A stretch of DNA of 64,000 nucleotides from Thalassomonas actiniarum (GCF_000948975.2 NZ_CP059735.1:3906001-3970000), one strand, 5' to 3'; positions 25,182 to 35,096 are shown, numbered from the stretch's first letter. The notes: a model not told the origin generated them from the sequence alone. Program-made: numbers and translations.

Positions 25182-26198
25182 TCACCAACGGGTCGCTAAA
25201 GGGGAGTTTACCGTCACCCCCTGCGTTGCTGGCGTTAATCCCTTATCCCGATCATCGCAGCCAGGCAAACCAGGCGTCAAACAAAGACGGATAATGTCAC
25301 TACGATCTTTATCGGCGAAACCTTGACTAAGGTACTGATAAAAGCGGCCCGCAGACGTTTGCGCTGTTGTTTTTTCCGCCGGGTTATCCGTATTAATATC
25401 ATGGTTTAACAAGTGGCCGAATGCCTGTTCGATATGTGACCAGGAAAAAGGATACTGGCTATGCTTGATGGCCGAGGAAATAGTACCGTCAAGCGCCTGG
25501 GTTTCGACATAAGAGCTGACATGAATCATCTCCAGCGCGGGAAAGTTATGCTTTAAAGTTTCCAGTGATACAATCACGGTCGTGACGGTATCCTCCCCTT
25601 CATAAAACTCCAGGGTATGCTCCATCGGCGCCAGCGCCTTGCCCGAGCTGTCTTCAAGCAGCAAATCCAGATAGGTAGTAAAAGTTCCTCCCTGTACCGA
25701 ATTTTTCGTGTGTATGACCAGGTAGGGACTATTATCTTGCGGGGAAATGGCGACATTCATGGCTAAGAATACATGTCTGGCATTTTTCATTTTATCTGAC
25801 AACGCAGCTATTTGCATCGGGGTGGGAAAGAGCTTTTCCAGCTGTTGCTGCTGCTGTTTCAATTCCATGTTCCGATGTAAATGGGGAAACTCCTCCTCAC
25901 TGATATCCGCCTTATCCAGACGAGATTTCACCAGGTTGAAATGACACATATTGGTCATATCCAGCTCGCGTACCCCGAGGGCATTCTTAGCCACCTTCAC
26001 CGACTGGCTGTCATAAGCAATCTCCAGCGGAACCGGCTGGCCAATGCGAAATCCCGGATAATTGGCGTGATAACTAAAAGGGTTATTAATAAGTGACGCG
26101 GTGAGTGAGCTATCTATCTCCGGCAAAGCGAAAAGCTCTAACGGCGATAACAGCAGTAAAACCATAAAAACTATGGTTCCTTGGCTGGGTGTTTTCAT
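25182..26198 (-). CDS. Secreted protein of unknown function
   Basis: The 338-residue product starts at ATG 26198. An in-frame ATG at 26207 abuts AGG too closely, while the chosen one sits 9 nt from it. A signal peptide (about 1-25, TIVFMVLLLLSPLELFA) implies export. The mature part has a Gln-rich helical stretch (LKQQQQQLEKL, about 115), beta-rich middle segments (YLVIHTKNS, TTYLDLLLED) and two close cysteines near the end (LCLTPGLPGCDD) that may form a disulfide. I recognise no family. No operon partner is apparent. Confidence 0.7.
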   Translation of the reverse strand: MKTPSQGTIVFMVLLLLSPLELFALPEIDSSLTASLINNPFSYHANYPGFRIGQPVPLEIAYDSQSVKVAKNALGVRELDMTNMCHFNLVKSRLDKADISEEEFPHLHRNMELKQQQQQLEKLFPTPMQIAALSDKMKNARHVFLAMNVAISPQDNSPYLVIHTKNSVQGGTFTTYLDLLLEDSSGKALAPMEHTLEFYEGEDTVTTVIVSLETLKHNFPALEMIHVSSYVETQALDGTISSAIKHSQYPFSWSHIEQAFGHLLNHDINTDNPAEKTTAQTSAGRFYQYLSQGFADKDRSDIIRLCLTPGLPGCDDRDKGLTPATQGVTVNSPLATRW

Positions 26199-26571
26199 TG
26201 TAATCATCCTTGATTAGTTTTAATGTGATCTTCACTAATCCAGGATTGCTGATAGTTTACCGTGCAAAAATCCCTTTTGCTCAACCGGGTACAGACAAGA
26301 GTATCCCCGCCAGGCGGAAATATTTGCCGGCAGCTTCCCCGGTAAACTGCTTTAATAACGGTACGCTATTAATCAATCCTTTGATCAGAGCATATCATTA
26401 GTGCTACCTTTCCTTTACATAATAGCAACAACACCCACTATACTGGCAGTTCAAAAAAACTACAACTATAAAAAAGCTTTTATTTACAGATATTTCGCTT
26501 AGGTGACTTATACTTTATTGAACCCGCCCGGCATTGTCCCTTAGCCAGGCAGACGAAAAACAGCGGCTTGT
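26199..26571. other. Gene-free spacer
   Basis: About 370 bases between two minus-strand genes. I see no ORF, hairpin with T-run or repeat that I would defend. It should hold the promoter of the secreted protein gene. Confidence 0.4.
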
Positions 26572-27786
26572 TCAGGCCCGGGTTAACTCACTGCACCATT
26601 TACTGGCAGAAACAAATTCCTGCTGGATCAGCTCTGCCGTCAGGGAATAATCGCTGAATTTTTCCATTAAGCTGCCATTATCGCCAAGAATATAATGGCT
26701 GGTCATAGACAACAACTTACCCAATAAACCGCTGCGGTGAATTAACGCCTCTTCTATCGGTTTTGCCAGCGGCATGGTACGCAAAATATCTGCCATCGGC
26801 ATCGCCAAAATCACCTCCATAGCACTTAGCAAGCCGGTGATAAAGGCAAAATCTTTTACCTGCTTAAAATCACTTTTTTGTGCCAGCTCCGACATCAAGC
26901 GGGCAGTGATCAAAGATTGTTTGGCGATTTCATCGGTGCATTCGCTACTCAGTTTAGACAAAGCTAAGATGGCAACAAACTGCTTTAATTTCTTTTCTCC
27001 CAGATAAGCCGCCGCCTGCTTGATCGAGGTGATCGCCACCTTAGTACCGGTGGAGACATTATTGACCATTTTCAGCAAACCTATGCTGAGATTCACATCA
27101 TGGGCCAGGATTTCGGCGATGGCATCAAAGTTCAGCGGCGTGTTCGCACTCTCGCTGATCAGCTTCAGCATTTGTGCCTTGATCGGTGACAGGGTCTGCC
27201 CGGTAACAATTTCCGGTTCATGATAGAAAAACCCCTGGAAATAGTTAAAACCCACTTCCGCCAGGGATTGCAGCTGATAGCGGGTTTCCACTTTTTCCGC
27301 CGCCAGCAGTACCCCATGTGAGCGGGCTTTGCCAATCAAAGCCCTGAGGCGTTTGATATTGATTTTTTTAACATCGATTTTGATCAGATACAAATAAGGC
27401 AACAACACGTCCCAGTGCTCAGCCAGATCATATTCAGTGAGCGCAATTCTATAGCCTTTTTCATGATAATATTTAATGATTTTAATCAGACGCTCGGTGG
27501 GAAACTCATGCCCCACTAGCTCAATGACAATGGTTTTTTTGTCAAAGAGCAGGGGAAATTTATTGATCAAATAATATTCGGTGAAATTAATAAAAGCCGT
27601 TTTTCCCAGGGTCAATGCGGCAATATCACCATGAATATGGTTCTGAATAATGAGTTTTGCACTGGCAATATCCGGGTCGATTTCTGGAAACTTATTATCC
27701 TGGCTATCCCGAAATAATAATTCATAACCTATGGTTCTGGACTTCCTATCCAGGATAGCCTGTCTGGCAATATATGTACTTTGCAT
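26572..27786 (-). CDS. EAL-like/HDOD signalling protein (YuxH/CdgJ type)
   Basis: A 404-residue cytosolic protein. Residues 1-200 resemble an EAL phosphodiesterase (opening YIARQAILDRKSRTIGYELLFR, then INFTEYYL, FQGFFYHEPE), but the DDFG loop is replaced by TEYD, so c-di-GMP hydrolysis is unlikely. Residues about 200-390 form an HDOD domain (LLKMVNNVS, TSIKQAAAYLGEKKLKQF). Such EAL-HDOD proteins control motility and biofilm formation in Vibrio and Shewanella relatives. It is monocistronic, and no clear Shine-Dalgarno precedes the ATG. Confidence 0.85.
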   Translation of the reverse strand: MQSTYIARQAILDRKSRTIGYELLFRDSQDNKFPEIDPDIASAKLIIQNHIHGDIAALTLGKTAFINFTEYYLINKFPLLFDKKTIVIELVGHEFPTERLIKIIKYYHEKGYRIALTEYDLAEHWDVLLPYLYLIKIDVKKINIKRLRALIGKARSHGVLLAAEKVETRYQLQSLAEVGFNYFQGFFYHEPEIVTGQTLSPIKAQMLKLISESANTPLNFDAIAEILAHDVNLSIGLLKMVNNVSTGTKVAITSIKQAAAYLGEKKLKQFVAILALSKLSSECTDEIAKQSLITARLMSELAQKSDFKQVKDFAFITGLLSAMEVILAMPMADILRTMPLAKPIEEALIHRSGLLGKLLSMTSHYILGDNGSLMEKFSDYSLTAELIQQEFVSASKWCSELTRA

Positions 27787-27896
27787 CTGATTAAACTAGG
27801 GTCCCTACGAAAATTTATAACCATTATTCGACATCAGCTTACGCTAAATGCTGATTTAATGTTAATAATTAATATATTATTAGTATAAATAACCGT

Positions 27897-29198
27897 TTAT
27901 TTGAGCACAAGACCCTGATTCACCCTCAAGTTTAGATCATAAATAATATCTACCTGATTAAAAGGATCTAACTCCCGGGTACATTTTTCCAGAATAAAAC
28001 TGCGGCGAAATTCCGTTGCCAGTCCTTCAAATTCAGCAATCACCTGGAATAACCAGATTTCCGCATCCCAGTCCAGCTGCCGCTGCTGTAAATACTCCAA
28101 AGCACTAAGCCCCCGCGCTTCTCCTGGGGCTGTATCTAGTATAGCGATAAAAAAGTTTTCAACATCTTCTTTGAGCGCCTGTTCGCGCGCCTGTAGCAGA
28201 CTTTCATCGACTAACTCAAACTCGCCGCCGCTTTGCGGTATCTGTACCTGCCCCTGGTGCTCTATCGGAATTTCCCGCACCAGCTCCGCCAACACTTCCG
28301 TATCGCCGCTGCGGTCCAGGCCAATGGCGGCATTGGCAATAATGGGTTTGGCCTGATTAACCAGTTCGGGGACTTTAGAGCGATTGGCGTAATCTCCGAC
28401 CCGGAAATTGGGATGCTGCTTTAAAAAAGCACTCATGCTGGCGATTAACTGCACCCGCTCCTGCTGCTGACGGAACCTTGCCATCAGTTCAACCAGGCGC
28501 TTTTGCACTTCCAGCAAGGAGCTGGCATGATCGCTGATACTCACCTGCAACTGGCTCACCAGCAGTTTACGCAAGGCGCCGTTGCTTTGTGCCAGCTCGA
28601 TCATTTCATTAAAATCGATCAGTTCAAAACCATCGAGCAAGCGCCTTAATTGTTTTTGCGCCAGTTCATTTTCACGGATTTTATCCGCCAGGTTACTGAC
28701 AAAACCAAAATCTGAATTAAGCCGGTTCCATAAACTGGCGATAGCATCACTAAACTGCCCGGTCATATCATGGACTTTTTCCGTCAATAACTGGAAGTGA
28801 TGTTCGCTGGCGGCATAATCTCCCCGGTATTGGGCATCCTGGTAATGGGTCACCCGGGTGCGGATTTGATCCAGCTGACCGGCAATATCGGCGTTGATCT
28901 GCCGCTTGCGTTCATCCTCGGTGAGACTGGCGATCAAGCCGTTAACGCCGGGACGCAGGCATAAGGCTTCCTGCTCGTCCGGACGCCATAACAGCCTGGC
29001 CTTGATCAGTTTATCCAGGGCCTGTTCGGAGACTGAGGTTTCGTCAAAATAACCGCTGATATAGGTCTGCATCAGCGGCTGGGCGTATTTACCCAGCAGG
29101 GATAAGCGCTCAACCCCAAGGGCCTGCAACCGGCTCTGGGGGGACTGCTTGCTGTTTTTGTCCATTGGCTCTTTTGTGCTCAAACCGGTCTGCCTCAA
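27897..29198 (-). CDS. MksF/MukF-like kleisin subunit of an SMC complex
   Basis: The 433-residue product is largely helical with long coiled segments (HHFQLLTEKVHDMTGQFSDA, RENELAQKQLRRLLDGFELI) and winged-helix-like ends, consistent with a kleisin that bridges SMC heads. It is the last gene of a three-gene operon behind an SMC-like ATPase and a small partner. The start is probably a TTG that overlaps the upstream stop (TTGA) with AGGAG 8 nt ahead. An internal ATG at 29165 is the alternative. The assignment rests on size, order and overlaps more than on a crisp motif. Confidence 0.6.
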   Translation of the reverse strand: MRQTGLSTKEPMDKNSKQSPQSRLQALGVERLSLLGKYAQPLMQTYISGYFDETSVSEQALDKLIKARLLWRPDEQEALCLRPGVNGLIASLTEDERKRQINADIAGQLDQIRTRVTHYQDAQYRGDYAASEHHFQLLTEKVHDMTGQFSDAIASLWNRLNSDFGFVSNLADKIRENELAQKQLRRLLDGFELIDFNEMIELAQSNGALRKLLVSQLQVSISDHASSLLEVQKRLVELMARFRQQQERVQLIASMSAFLKQHPNFRVGDYANRSKVPELVNQAKPIIANAAIGLDRSGDTEVLAELVREIPIEHQGQVQIPQSGGEFELVDESLLQAREQALKEDVENFFIAILDTAPGEARGLSALEYLQQRQLDWDAEIWLFQVIAEFEGLATEFRRSFILEKCTRELDPFNQVDIIYDLNLRVNQGLVLK

Positions 29199-29815
29199 AA
29201 CAAAGACTCCTGCTCGCTTTCTTGTTCCAGCGGCAGGCTTTCTTCGTCTTTAATAAAACGCACCAGTTCGATCAGCTGCTCTATTTTTCCGGTGACCACA
29301 TAAAATTGCCTGTCTTTATGAGGCTGGAATAAATAGCCGTTCTCTTTAAGCCGTTTAAAAATAAGTTTTAACTGGGTATCGAGGTTGTCACTGCCGGATT
29401 TGAAATAACGATCGCTGGCCAGCTGACCCAGGCGTAACCTTAACGACTGGTTGTCTTCGGTTTTAAGGACAAACTCCTGCAGTTTGATGGTATCACCGGC
29501 GCTTAAGGCGCTGTCCCGGCCCAGGCACTCCTGTACCAGCTGCATCCATTCCAGCAGCGGCAGTAAAGACTGTATCGTTTGTTTAAACTCGCGGCTTAAA
29601 TGTTCCCGGGCATCCGAGGTTAATTCCTGGTAGGCCAGGAAAAAGACGCTGCCATCCTGGCTCTGGGCAAGGCGGCGGTTAAGGGGGCGCAGGTAATGGT
29701 TAAGCTCTTCCCGGGTAACTTCATCCTGGAGGCGACGAAAGGCTTCTTCATCGGTTACGGCGCAGATGCTTTGTCCCGCCAGTAAACGTTCTAATAAGGG
29801 GCCGTGTTCTATCAT
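29195..29815 (-). CDS. MksE-like (KITE) subunit of an SMC complex
   Basis: A 206-residue protein whose ATG overlaps the stop of the SMC-like gene (ATGA), as expected for a coupled complex. It looks like a tandem winged-helix protein: LLERLLAGQSICAVTDEEAF near the start, and a late FKRLKENGYLFQPHKDRQFYV segment resembling MukE/MksE wing regions. Such subunits bind the kleisin and load the complex on DNA. The C-terminal tail is acidic (EQESEQESLF). Identification depends strongly on the operon. Confidence 0.6.
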   Translation of the reverse strand: MIEHGPLLERLLAGQSICAVTDEEAFRRLQDEVTREELNHYLRPLNRRLAQSQDGSVFFLAYQELTSDAREHLSREFKQTIQSLLPLLEWMQLVQECLGRDSALSAGDTIKLQEFVLKTEDNQSLRLRLGQLASDRYFKSGSDNLDTQLKLIFKRLKENGYLFQPHKDRQFYVVTGKIEQLIELVRFIKDEESLPLEQESEQESLF

Positions 29816-32800
29816 GCATTCACCTCAGGGCTTGTGTTTTCCAGGTTTTCTTGTGCTTGTTGCGCTTGCCCGGCGCTGCTTTGTGACTTATTTTGCGACT
29901 TATTTTTTGAGGAAAGGCGCTCGGCAATACGGCTTAATTTAGGCTCAATGCGTTGCAATCGCTTTTTCTGTTTATCGATAAGGTACCTGTGCTTAAACAA
30001 AGTTAAAACATCGGATTCAGGATTCGGGAAAGCGCCGACGATAGCAATTTTATTACTGTCACAGGCGCTGAATAATTTTTCGACATTATGATATGCCAAA
30101 GTGCCGATTTCATCTATCGGCCAGTTGATGACGATATCCGCATCGCCGCGCAATAACCGGGTAAAGGCCAGTAAGAACTTACATAAGATCAAATAGGCCA
30201 TACCGTGACTGGAAGACTCCAGCAACTGACGGTCATTTTTAATCACTAAATCTGTGCCGGCTTCATTTAAATGCAGTTCCAGCCTTAACAGGGATTCAAT
30301 CGAGTAGCTGGCATCGCTGCGCAGCAGGTCCACCACATCCGACAAGGCATCGATATAATCATCCCCCGGCAGCTGCTTGCCGGATAAACACCAGTCGTCA
30401 AACAAACCGGCAAAACGTTTCAGCGGCTGCCAGAAGTTAAGCTCGTCCACGGTGGAGATAATCTTCACCTCCGAGCGTTTGATACCGTCAAGGTTTAAAT
30501 CATCCGCCACCGCCTGGGTCAGCCGCTGGCTCTGGCCGGCAATACGGCGGTTGATGTCGCTAAAGACAGTGAAAAATTTATGCAGATCCCCGCCTATGGT
30601 TTCCCCCTGCTCCAGTATCTGCCTTTGCTGATCCGCCAGTATTTTCAACAAACCGTCAAAAACCGGCAGTTTTAAACGCACATCACAGTCGGGCTCGAGC
30701 CGTGAAAACTCGCTTTCCATCAGGCCGAGAAACTGCCCCTGGGCATCCCGCGTCAACTGGCTTTCAAAATCATTAAGACGCTCTTTTAACTCGCGTGAGA
30801 ACTTGACGCTTTGCTCCAGTCCCTGATGGGCGCGGCTGAGCCTTTCGCTGAGATCCCCTCCCTGGCCATCTTCAAGAGTACTTAAGTCACTGCTTTGCGT
30901 TAACGCGGTAAAATCAAGCTCGGCAAGTTTATTCACCAGGGGCTGCAACTGGGCAATAAAACCTGTATATTCCTGCAATAACTGCTGGGCTTGCTGGCGC
31001 TGTGACTCTATTTCCCGTTGCCGGCTGCGATAAGCCGCTTTGTGCTGGTCCAGCTCAAGGCGCAATGACTCGGCATCGGATTTAAGCGCAATTTCTTTCT
31101 CCAGATAGCCGGGGCGCTGTTTTTGCCACTCCTGGCTGATAAAGTTGCGGTACTCCCGAAGTTCGTCCTGGCGGCCGGATACCTGAGAGATATCCGCTTT
31201 TAAGGTTTTAATTCCCTCTTGCAGCTGTTTCAGGGTATTGGGATCTATGTCTTTTGAACTCAGCTCCTGGTTAAAGGCCTGCTCCAGCTGTTTGATCTGG
31301 GCGCGGTTGCTGTCGCGCTTGTCATCCACCTGGACTTCTAATTCATGGATTTGCTCGTTAAAGAGATCAATCTGCTCCTGCCAGTCCGCTTTAAATTCCA
31401 GCAATTGCTGTTGGTGATCTTCTTTAAGTTTGGCCAAACTACTTTGCTGCTGGCTGCAAATTTGCTGATGGCGCTCTTTGGCACTCGCCAATTCCTGGCG
31501 GGATAAACTTTGCCGGGCGCTGATCGCCTCTTTATGTTTTTGTGCCAGGCGGCTTTTACTTTCCCGGGCATAAGAGACTTCCTGATCGGCATCATCAAGC
31601 TTGCGCTGCTCTTGCTGGGTTATCTCCTGCAGCTGTTTCACCTGTTCATGGCTGGCGGTCAGGGCTTTTTCCGCCTGCTCCTGCTCGACTCTCGCCTGCT
31701 CGACCCGGCTCTGGGCCTGTGTCAGGCGCTCTTGCAGGGCCATTTCATCCTGGGCATATTCAGGGGCATCAACCGCAGCTAACGCCAGCTTGACACCAAA
31801 AAGTCCGTCCTGGCTTTCGGGGGCAAGCTGGGGATTTAAATCGCTGCGCTCAAGTAAAGTTTGATCGATAACCTTGCCCAGGCTATTTTCCCAGCCCGGC
31901 AGCTGAGTGCGTAAATAATGGCGCAAGCTGCCCTGCTCCGGATTTAACATCTGCTCGAGCTGCTGTAATTCCTGGCGCGCTTTATGGTGAAAAGTCCGGC
32001 TTTGCTCCAGTACGGTTTGTGCCTTATCCTGTACCTGGCGCGCCTGTTGCCACTCCCGCTGCGCCCTTTCCTTGCTTTTACTGGCCTCGCGCCACTTATC
32101 CTGGGCATAATCAAGCCGGGTATCGGCAAGCTGGCTGTCTTCCTGTTCCTGCTTGGTTGGCCCGACATTATCGATTTGTACCAGCAAACGGGTCATGATT
32201 TCCTGCTGCTGATGTAATTGTTGATCAAAACCGAGTTTCAGCTCATCGCTGCGTTTTTGATAATCATCATTAAAAGCCGACTGTTTATCGAGCTGACTGT
32301 TGCGGACATTTTCCCGCTCGCTTTCGATCGCTTTAATTTTATTCCGGTTTTTCTGGGCCAGGCGTTCCAGCGATTCATTGAGGGTAATTTTCTGCTGATT
32401 GAGCTGCTTTTCCAAATCGCCATATTGCTCCAGCAGGATTTGATATTGCTCTTGCTGCTGTTGCAGGTTCTCCCGCCATAACGGCAAGTTTTCACTGTCT
32501 TTTGACAGCTGGTCGATATCACCGTCAAGGTAACTGTCATATTGCTGCTGGATATTATCAAGCCTGGTGCCTATCACTTCCAGCTCGGCATTAACTTCAC
32601 TAAACCGGCTGTTTAAGGTATTTTCCTTATCATTAAACTCGGTTTTGATCCGGGATAAGCTTTGTTTGAGCTGGGCTAAACCTTGCTCAACATCGGCTTT
32701 TTCGGTGGTATTTTGCCCGAGATCTTCAGTTAATAACGGGCGCAGCTGAAACAGTTTAAGCTCAACATCATTAAGCTTTTGTGCCAGCAGCTCAATTTTA

Positions 32801-33558
32801 TCCTGCTCCGCCTGTAAACCTTCCAGGCGCATCGACTGACGAATTTGCTTGATCCATTCCCGCGCCTTGGTATTTTTTACCCGGGTAGTGGGCTGGACTA
32901 AACCATCTTCTTCAAAAATCGCCGCCAGCATAGATTTCAAGGTATCCATCTTGCCTTCTTTGGCATGCACCGCACTGACCAGTTTTTCAATATGGCGCAC
33001 CCTATGGCGCGAAGAAACCAGGGAGTAACGTCCCGCTAGCTGACGCAGTTTTAAGGCATCTTTGGAATTGCCGCGGATCATGCTGACATCGTTTTGGATA
33101 ATGGCCCGGTATTCGCTGGTGGCGCCGATTTTATGGGAATAGGAAATGCCTGCCCCTTTTAACTGCTTCAGCCATAACTCCTGGCTCAGGGCATTCACCT
33201 TGCCCTGGTTATCTTTCACTAACAGTTGATCATGAGTAAAAGCCCCTTCAATGAGGCGATAATTTACCCCTTCCTTGGCTTTGCTGGTCAGTACCACCTG
33301 ACAGATATTGCCTTCTTCACGCTGGTACTCGTAAACCAGGTAACTGTTATCACAAGGCAAATAAAAATCATCGAATTTCTTACGGGTTTTAGGTACCACT
33401 TTCGAAGGCAGTTCCCCGTAAAAGACCGGCACCAGGCGCTGCAAGGTGGTTTTACCCGAGGCATTGGTGCCGCAGATATTGGTATGGCCATCAAGGGCTA
33501 ATTCAACCACTCCGGGTAAGTGGGTATGAATAAGGATAATACGGCGTAGACTTCCCAT
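29812..33558 (-). CDS. MksB/DUF3584-like SMC ATPase
   Basis: A 1248-residue SMC-type ATPase from ATG 33558, preceded by GAGG 5 nt upstream; an in-frame start 13 codons earlier lacks a ribosome site. The N-terminal head has Walker A GTNASGKTT (30-38). Residues about 260-1000 are coiled coil, rich in Gln, Glu and Leu with a hinge-like break in the middle. The C-terminal head carries SSHGMAYLILCKFLLAF, a signature-like helix, and INWPIDEIGTL, a Walker B-like segment with Asp-Glu. MukB/MksB complexes organise chromosomes, and Wadjet relatives destroy plasmids with a fourth nuclease subunit. No such nuclease gene lies nearby. It leads an operon with the two overlapping small subunits. Confidence 0.75.
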   Translation of the reverse strand: MGSLRRIILIHTHLPGVVELALDGHTNICGTNASGKTTLQRLVPVFYGELPSKVVPKTRKKFDDFYLPCDNSYLVYEYQREEGNICQVVLTSKAKEGVNYRLIEGAFTHDQLLVKDNQGKVNALSQELWLKQLKGAGISYSHKIGATSEYRAIIQNDVSMIRGNSKDALKLRQLAGRYSLVSSRHRVRHIEKLVSAVHAKEGKMDTLKSMLAAIFEEDGLVQPTTRVKNTKAREWIKQIRQSMRLEGLQAEQDKIELLAQKLNDVELKLFQLRPLLTEDLGQNTTEKADVEQGLAQLKQSLSRIKTEFNDKENTLNSRFSEVNAELEVIGTRLDNIQQQYDSYLDGDIDQLSKDSENLPLWRENLQQQQEQYQILLEQYGDLEKQLNQQKITLNESLERLAQKNRNKIKAIESERENVRNSQLDKQSAFNDDYQKRSDELKLGFDQQLHQQQEIMTRLLVQIDNVGPTKQEQEDSQLADTRLDYAQDKWREASKSKERAQREWQQARQVQDKAQTVLEQSRTFHHKARQELQQLEQMLNPEQGSLRHYLRTQLPGWENSLGKVIDQTLLERSDLNPQLAPESQDGLFGVKLALAAVDAPEYAQDEMALQERLTQAQSRVEQARVEQEQAEKALTASHEQVKQLQEITQQEQRKLDDADQEVSYARESKSRLAQKHKEAISARQSLSRQELASAKERHQQICSQQQSSLAKLKEDHQQQLLEFKADWQEQIDLFNEQIHELEVQVDDKRDSNRAQIKQLEQAFNQELSSKDIDPNTLKQLQEGIKTLKADISQVSGRQDELREYRNFISQEWQKQRPGYLEKEIALKSDAESLRLELDQHKAAYRSRQREIESQRQQAQQLLQEYTGFIAQLQPLVNKLAELDFTALTQSSDLSTLEDGQGGDLSERLSRAHQGLEQSVKFSRELKERLNDFESQLTRDAQGQFLGLMESEFSRLEPDCDVRLKLPVFDGLLKILADQQRQILEQGETIGGDLHKFFTVFSDINRRIAGQSQRLTQAVADDLNLDGIKRSEVKIISTVDELNFWQPLKRFAGLFDDWCLSGKQLPGDDYIDALSDVVDLLRSDASYSIESLLRLELHLNEAGTDLVIKNDRQLLESSSHGMAYLILCKFLLAFTRLLRGDADIVINWPIDEIGTLAYHNVEKLFSACDSNKIAIVGAFPNPESDVLTLFKHRYLIDKQKKRLQRIEPKLSRIAERLSSKNKSQNKSQSSAGQAQQAQENLENTSPEVNA

Positions 33559-33761
33559 GAAGACCTCAAAGATAAGCGCAAAAACAATAAAACGCACATC
33601 TTATAGATAAATAAACACAAAACAAGTTAGCATAAAAAATTTTTTAGCCTGCAGCGGCAATTGCCTTATTTAGCATCAGCAAGCGTTTAAAAAAGACCAG
33701 TTTAAGGCGAGAAAACAGCCGGCTTAGCCAGCGACAGGCAGAGCCTTAACGGCAAAGACTA

Positions 33762-34214
33762 TTACAGATCCAGACGCATATTCACTTCGGTAATGCCGTA
33801 GCCGTTTTTTTGATAAAAACGAATCGCGTCCTGATTAAAACCAAAGACATGCAGCCAGACAGAGGGACAATTTAATGCTTTGGCCTTATCCTTAATCCAG
33901 GCCATGGCCTGACTACCGTATCCCTGACCACGATAGGGTTCATAAAGATGAATATCAAAAAGACATAAATAAGTGGCATTAAAGTCTTTCAACCACAGAT
34001 GTCCCAGCACCTGCTCACCCTCAAGCAAGACATAAAAATAATTTCCCGCTGTCTTTGCCCCCAGGGGCAAATCATCAACCGTATGCTTTTTCGCCAATTC
34101 ACGCGCCGTTTCCAGGGGAATATTATGGGCCCGGGCTATCCCCTCGGGATAGGTTTTACTGACCAGATCCATATGAGCCTGATACTGGGAAGCGGATGCT
34201 GCTTGTATTTTCAT
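33762..34214 (-). CDS. GNAT family N-acetyltransferase
   Basis: The product has 150 residues from ATG 34214, with AGGA 7 nt upstream; an ATG farther upstream at 34283 lacks a ribosome site. The acetyl-CoA motif A is clear: LFDIHLYEPYRGQGYGSQAM, followed by WLHVFGFNQDAIRFYQKNGY (motif B). It would transfer an acetyl group to an amine of unknown identity. It stands between the SMC operon and a rhomboid gene on the same strand, with about 140-200 bp gaps, so cotranscription is not evident. Confidence 0.85.
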   Translation of the reverse strand: MKIQAASASQYQAHMDLVSKTYPEGIARAHNIPLETARELAKKHTVDDLPLGAKTAGNYFYVLLEGEQVLGHLWLKDFNATYLCLFDIHLYEPYRGQGYGSQAMAWIKDKAKALNCPSVWLHVFGFNQDAIRFYQKNGYGITEVNMRLDL

Positions 34215-34328
34215 CGAACCGTCCTGCGTCGCCGTTTTTACTAAAAGGGTATTTGCCCAAAAGGATAACAGCAAGGTTAGCAATATCTGCAGCAGAAATC
34301 CCGGATAAAATCACCTGACCCCAGATAT

Positions 34329-34357
34329 CACCGCAAACAAGCGGTGCTTATTTTTTT
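34329..34357. terminator. Hairpin with T-run near the end of the rhomboid gene
   Basis: CACCGC and GCGGTG form a 6-bp stem with a 6-base loop, followed on the plus strand by CTTA and seven T residues. The polarity favours the plus strand, where no gene is present, so it may act only weakly for the minus-strand rhomboid gene whose stop it adjoins. Confidence 0.4.
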
Positions 34358-35096
34358 ATAGAGACCTGTCCGGGCTGCCATGTGTTTTTTCTTCTTTGTG
34401 GTCAAGCGCTTGCCTATCTTCGCTGCTGTCATTGGCCGCTCCTTGCCCTTGTTGCCATAGATCGCCTATCAGGTCATCTTCAGGTACCTGGGTATTTTCA
34501 TCTTCATCTTGCCAGTCATAACGTTTTACTACCGGCTTGGGATCCACCTTCCTAAAGACAATGGCACACAAAACCCCGGATAAAGCGCCAAAAAAGTGAT
34601 ATTCAAAGGAAATTTCCCGGGCCTGGGGGAAAATGGTAAATATCATGCCGCCGTACATATAAAAAGCCACCATCAGCAAAGCGACAGAGCGTTTATCCCG
34701 CCGTAAGATACCACCGATAAAAAGGTAAAAAAACAGGCCGTGGGCAATGCCACTGGCACCGATATGATAACTGGGGCGACCGAGAAACCATACCGCAAGC
34801 CCGGAGAGCAACCAGATCAAAATCAATACCCGCAGCCGGGATTTGGGGTAACCGTACCACAAGATACTGGTCAGGATAAGGATCGGTAAGGTATTACTGA
34901 TCAAGTGCTCCCATGAGCCATGGATAAGCGGAGCAAAGACAATACCGGTTAAGTCAGGCAAGGATAAGGGATAGACCCCAAAAGAAACCAGGCTCCAGCC
35001 AAAAAAGTGTTCGCACAATTTTATCCACCATAATACCAAAGTGAATAAGGCGCCCATGAGTATGCTTTTTTGCAATATGTTTTTTTCATCCTTCAT
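34356..35096 (-). CDS. Rhomboid family intramembrane serine protease
   Basis: A 246-residue multi-spanning membrane protein. The catalytic Ser115 lies in HIGASGIAHG and the partner His167 in FEYHFFGALSG, with the upstream HGSWEHLISN (His64, Asn68) that shapes the oxyanion site. It would cleave transmembrane segments of unknown clients. The last 60 residues are a charged cytosolic tail (WQDEDENTQVPEDD). It is monocistronic as far as spacing shows. Confidence 0.9.
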   Translation of the reverse strand: MKDEKNILQKSILMGALFTLVLWWIKLCEHFFGWSLVSFGVYPLSLPDLTGIVFAPLIHGSWEHLISNTLPILILTSILWYGYPKSRLRVLILIWLLSGLAVWFLGRPSYHIGASGIAHGLFFYLFIGGILRRDKRSVALLMVAFYMYGGMIFTIFPQAREISFEYHFFGALSGVLCAIVFRKVDPKPVVKRYDWQDEDENTQVPEDDLIGDLWQQGQGAANDSSEDRQALDHKEEKTHGSPDRSL

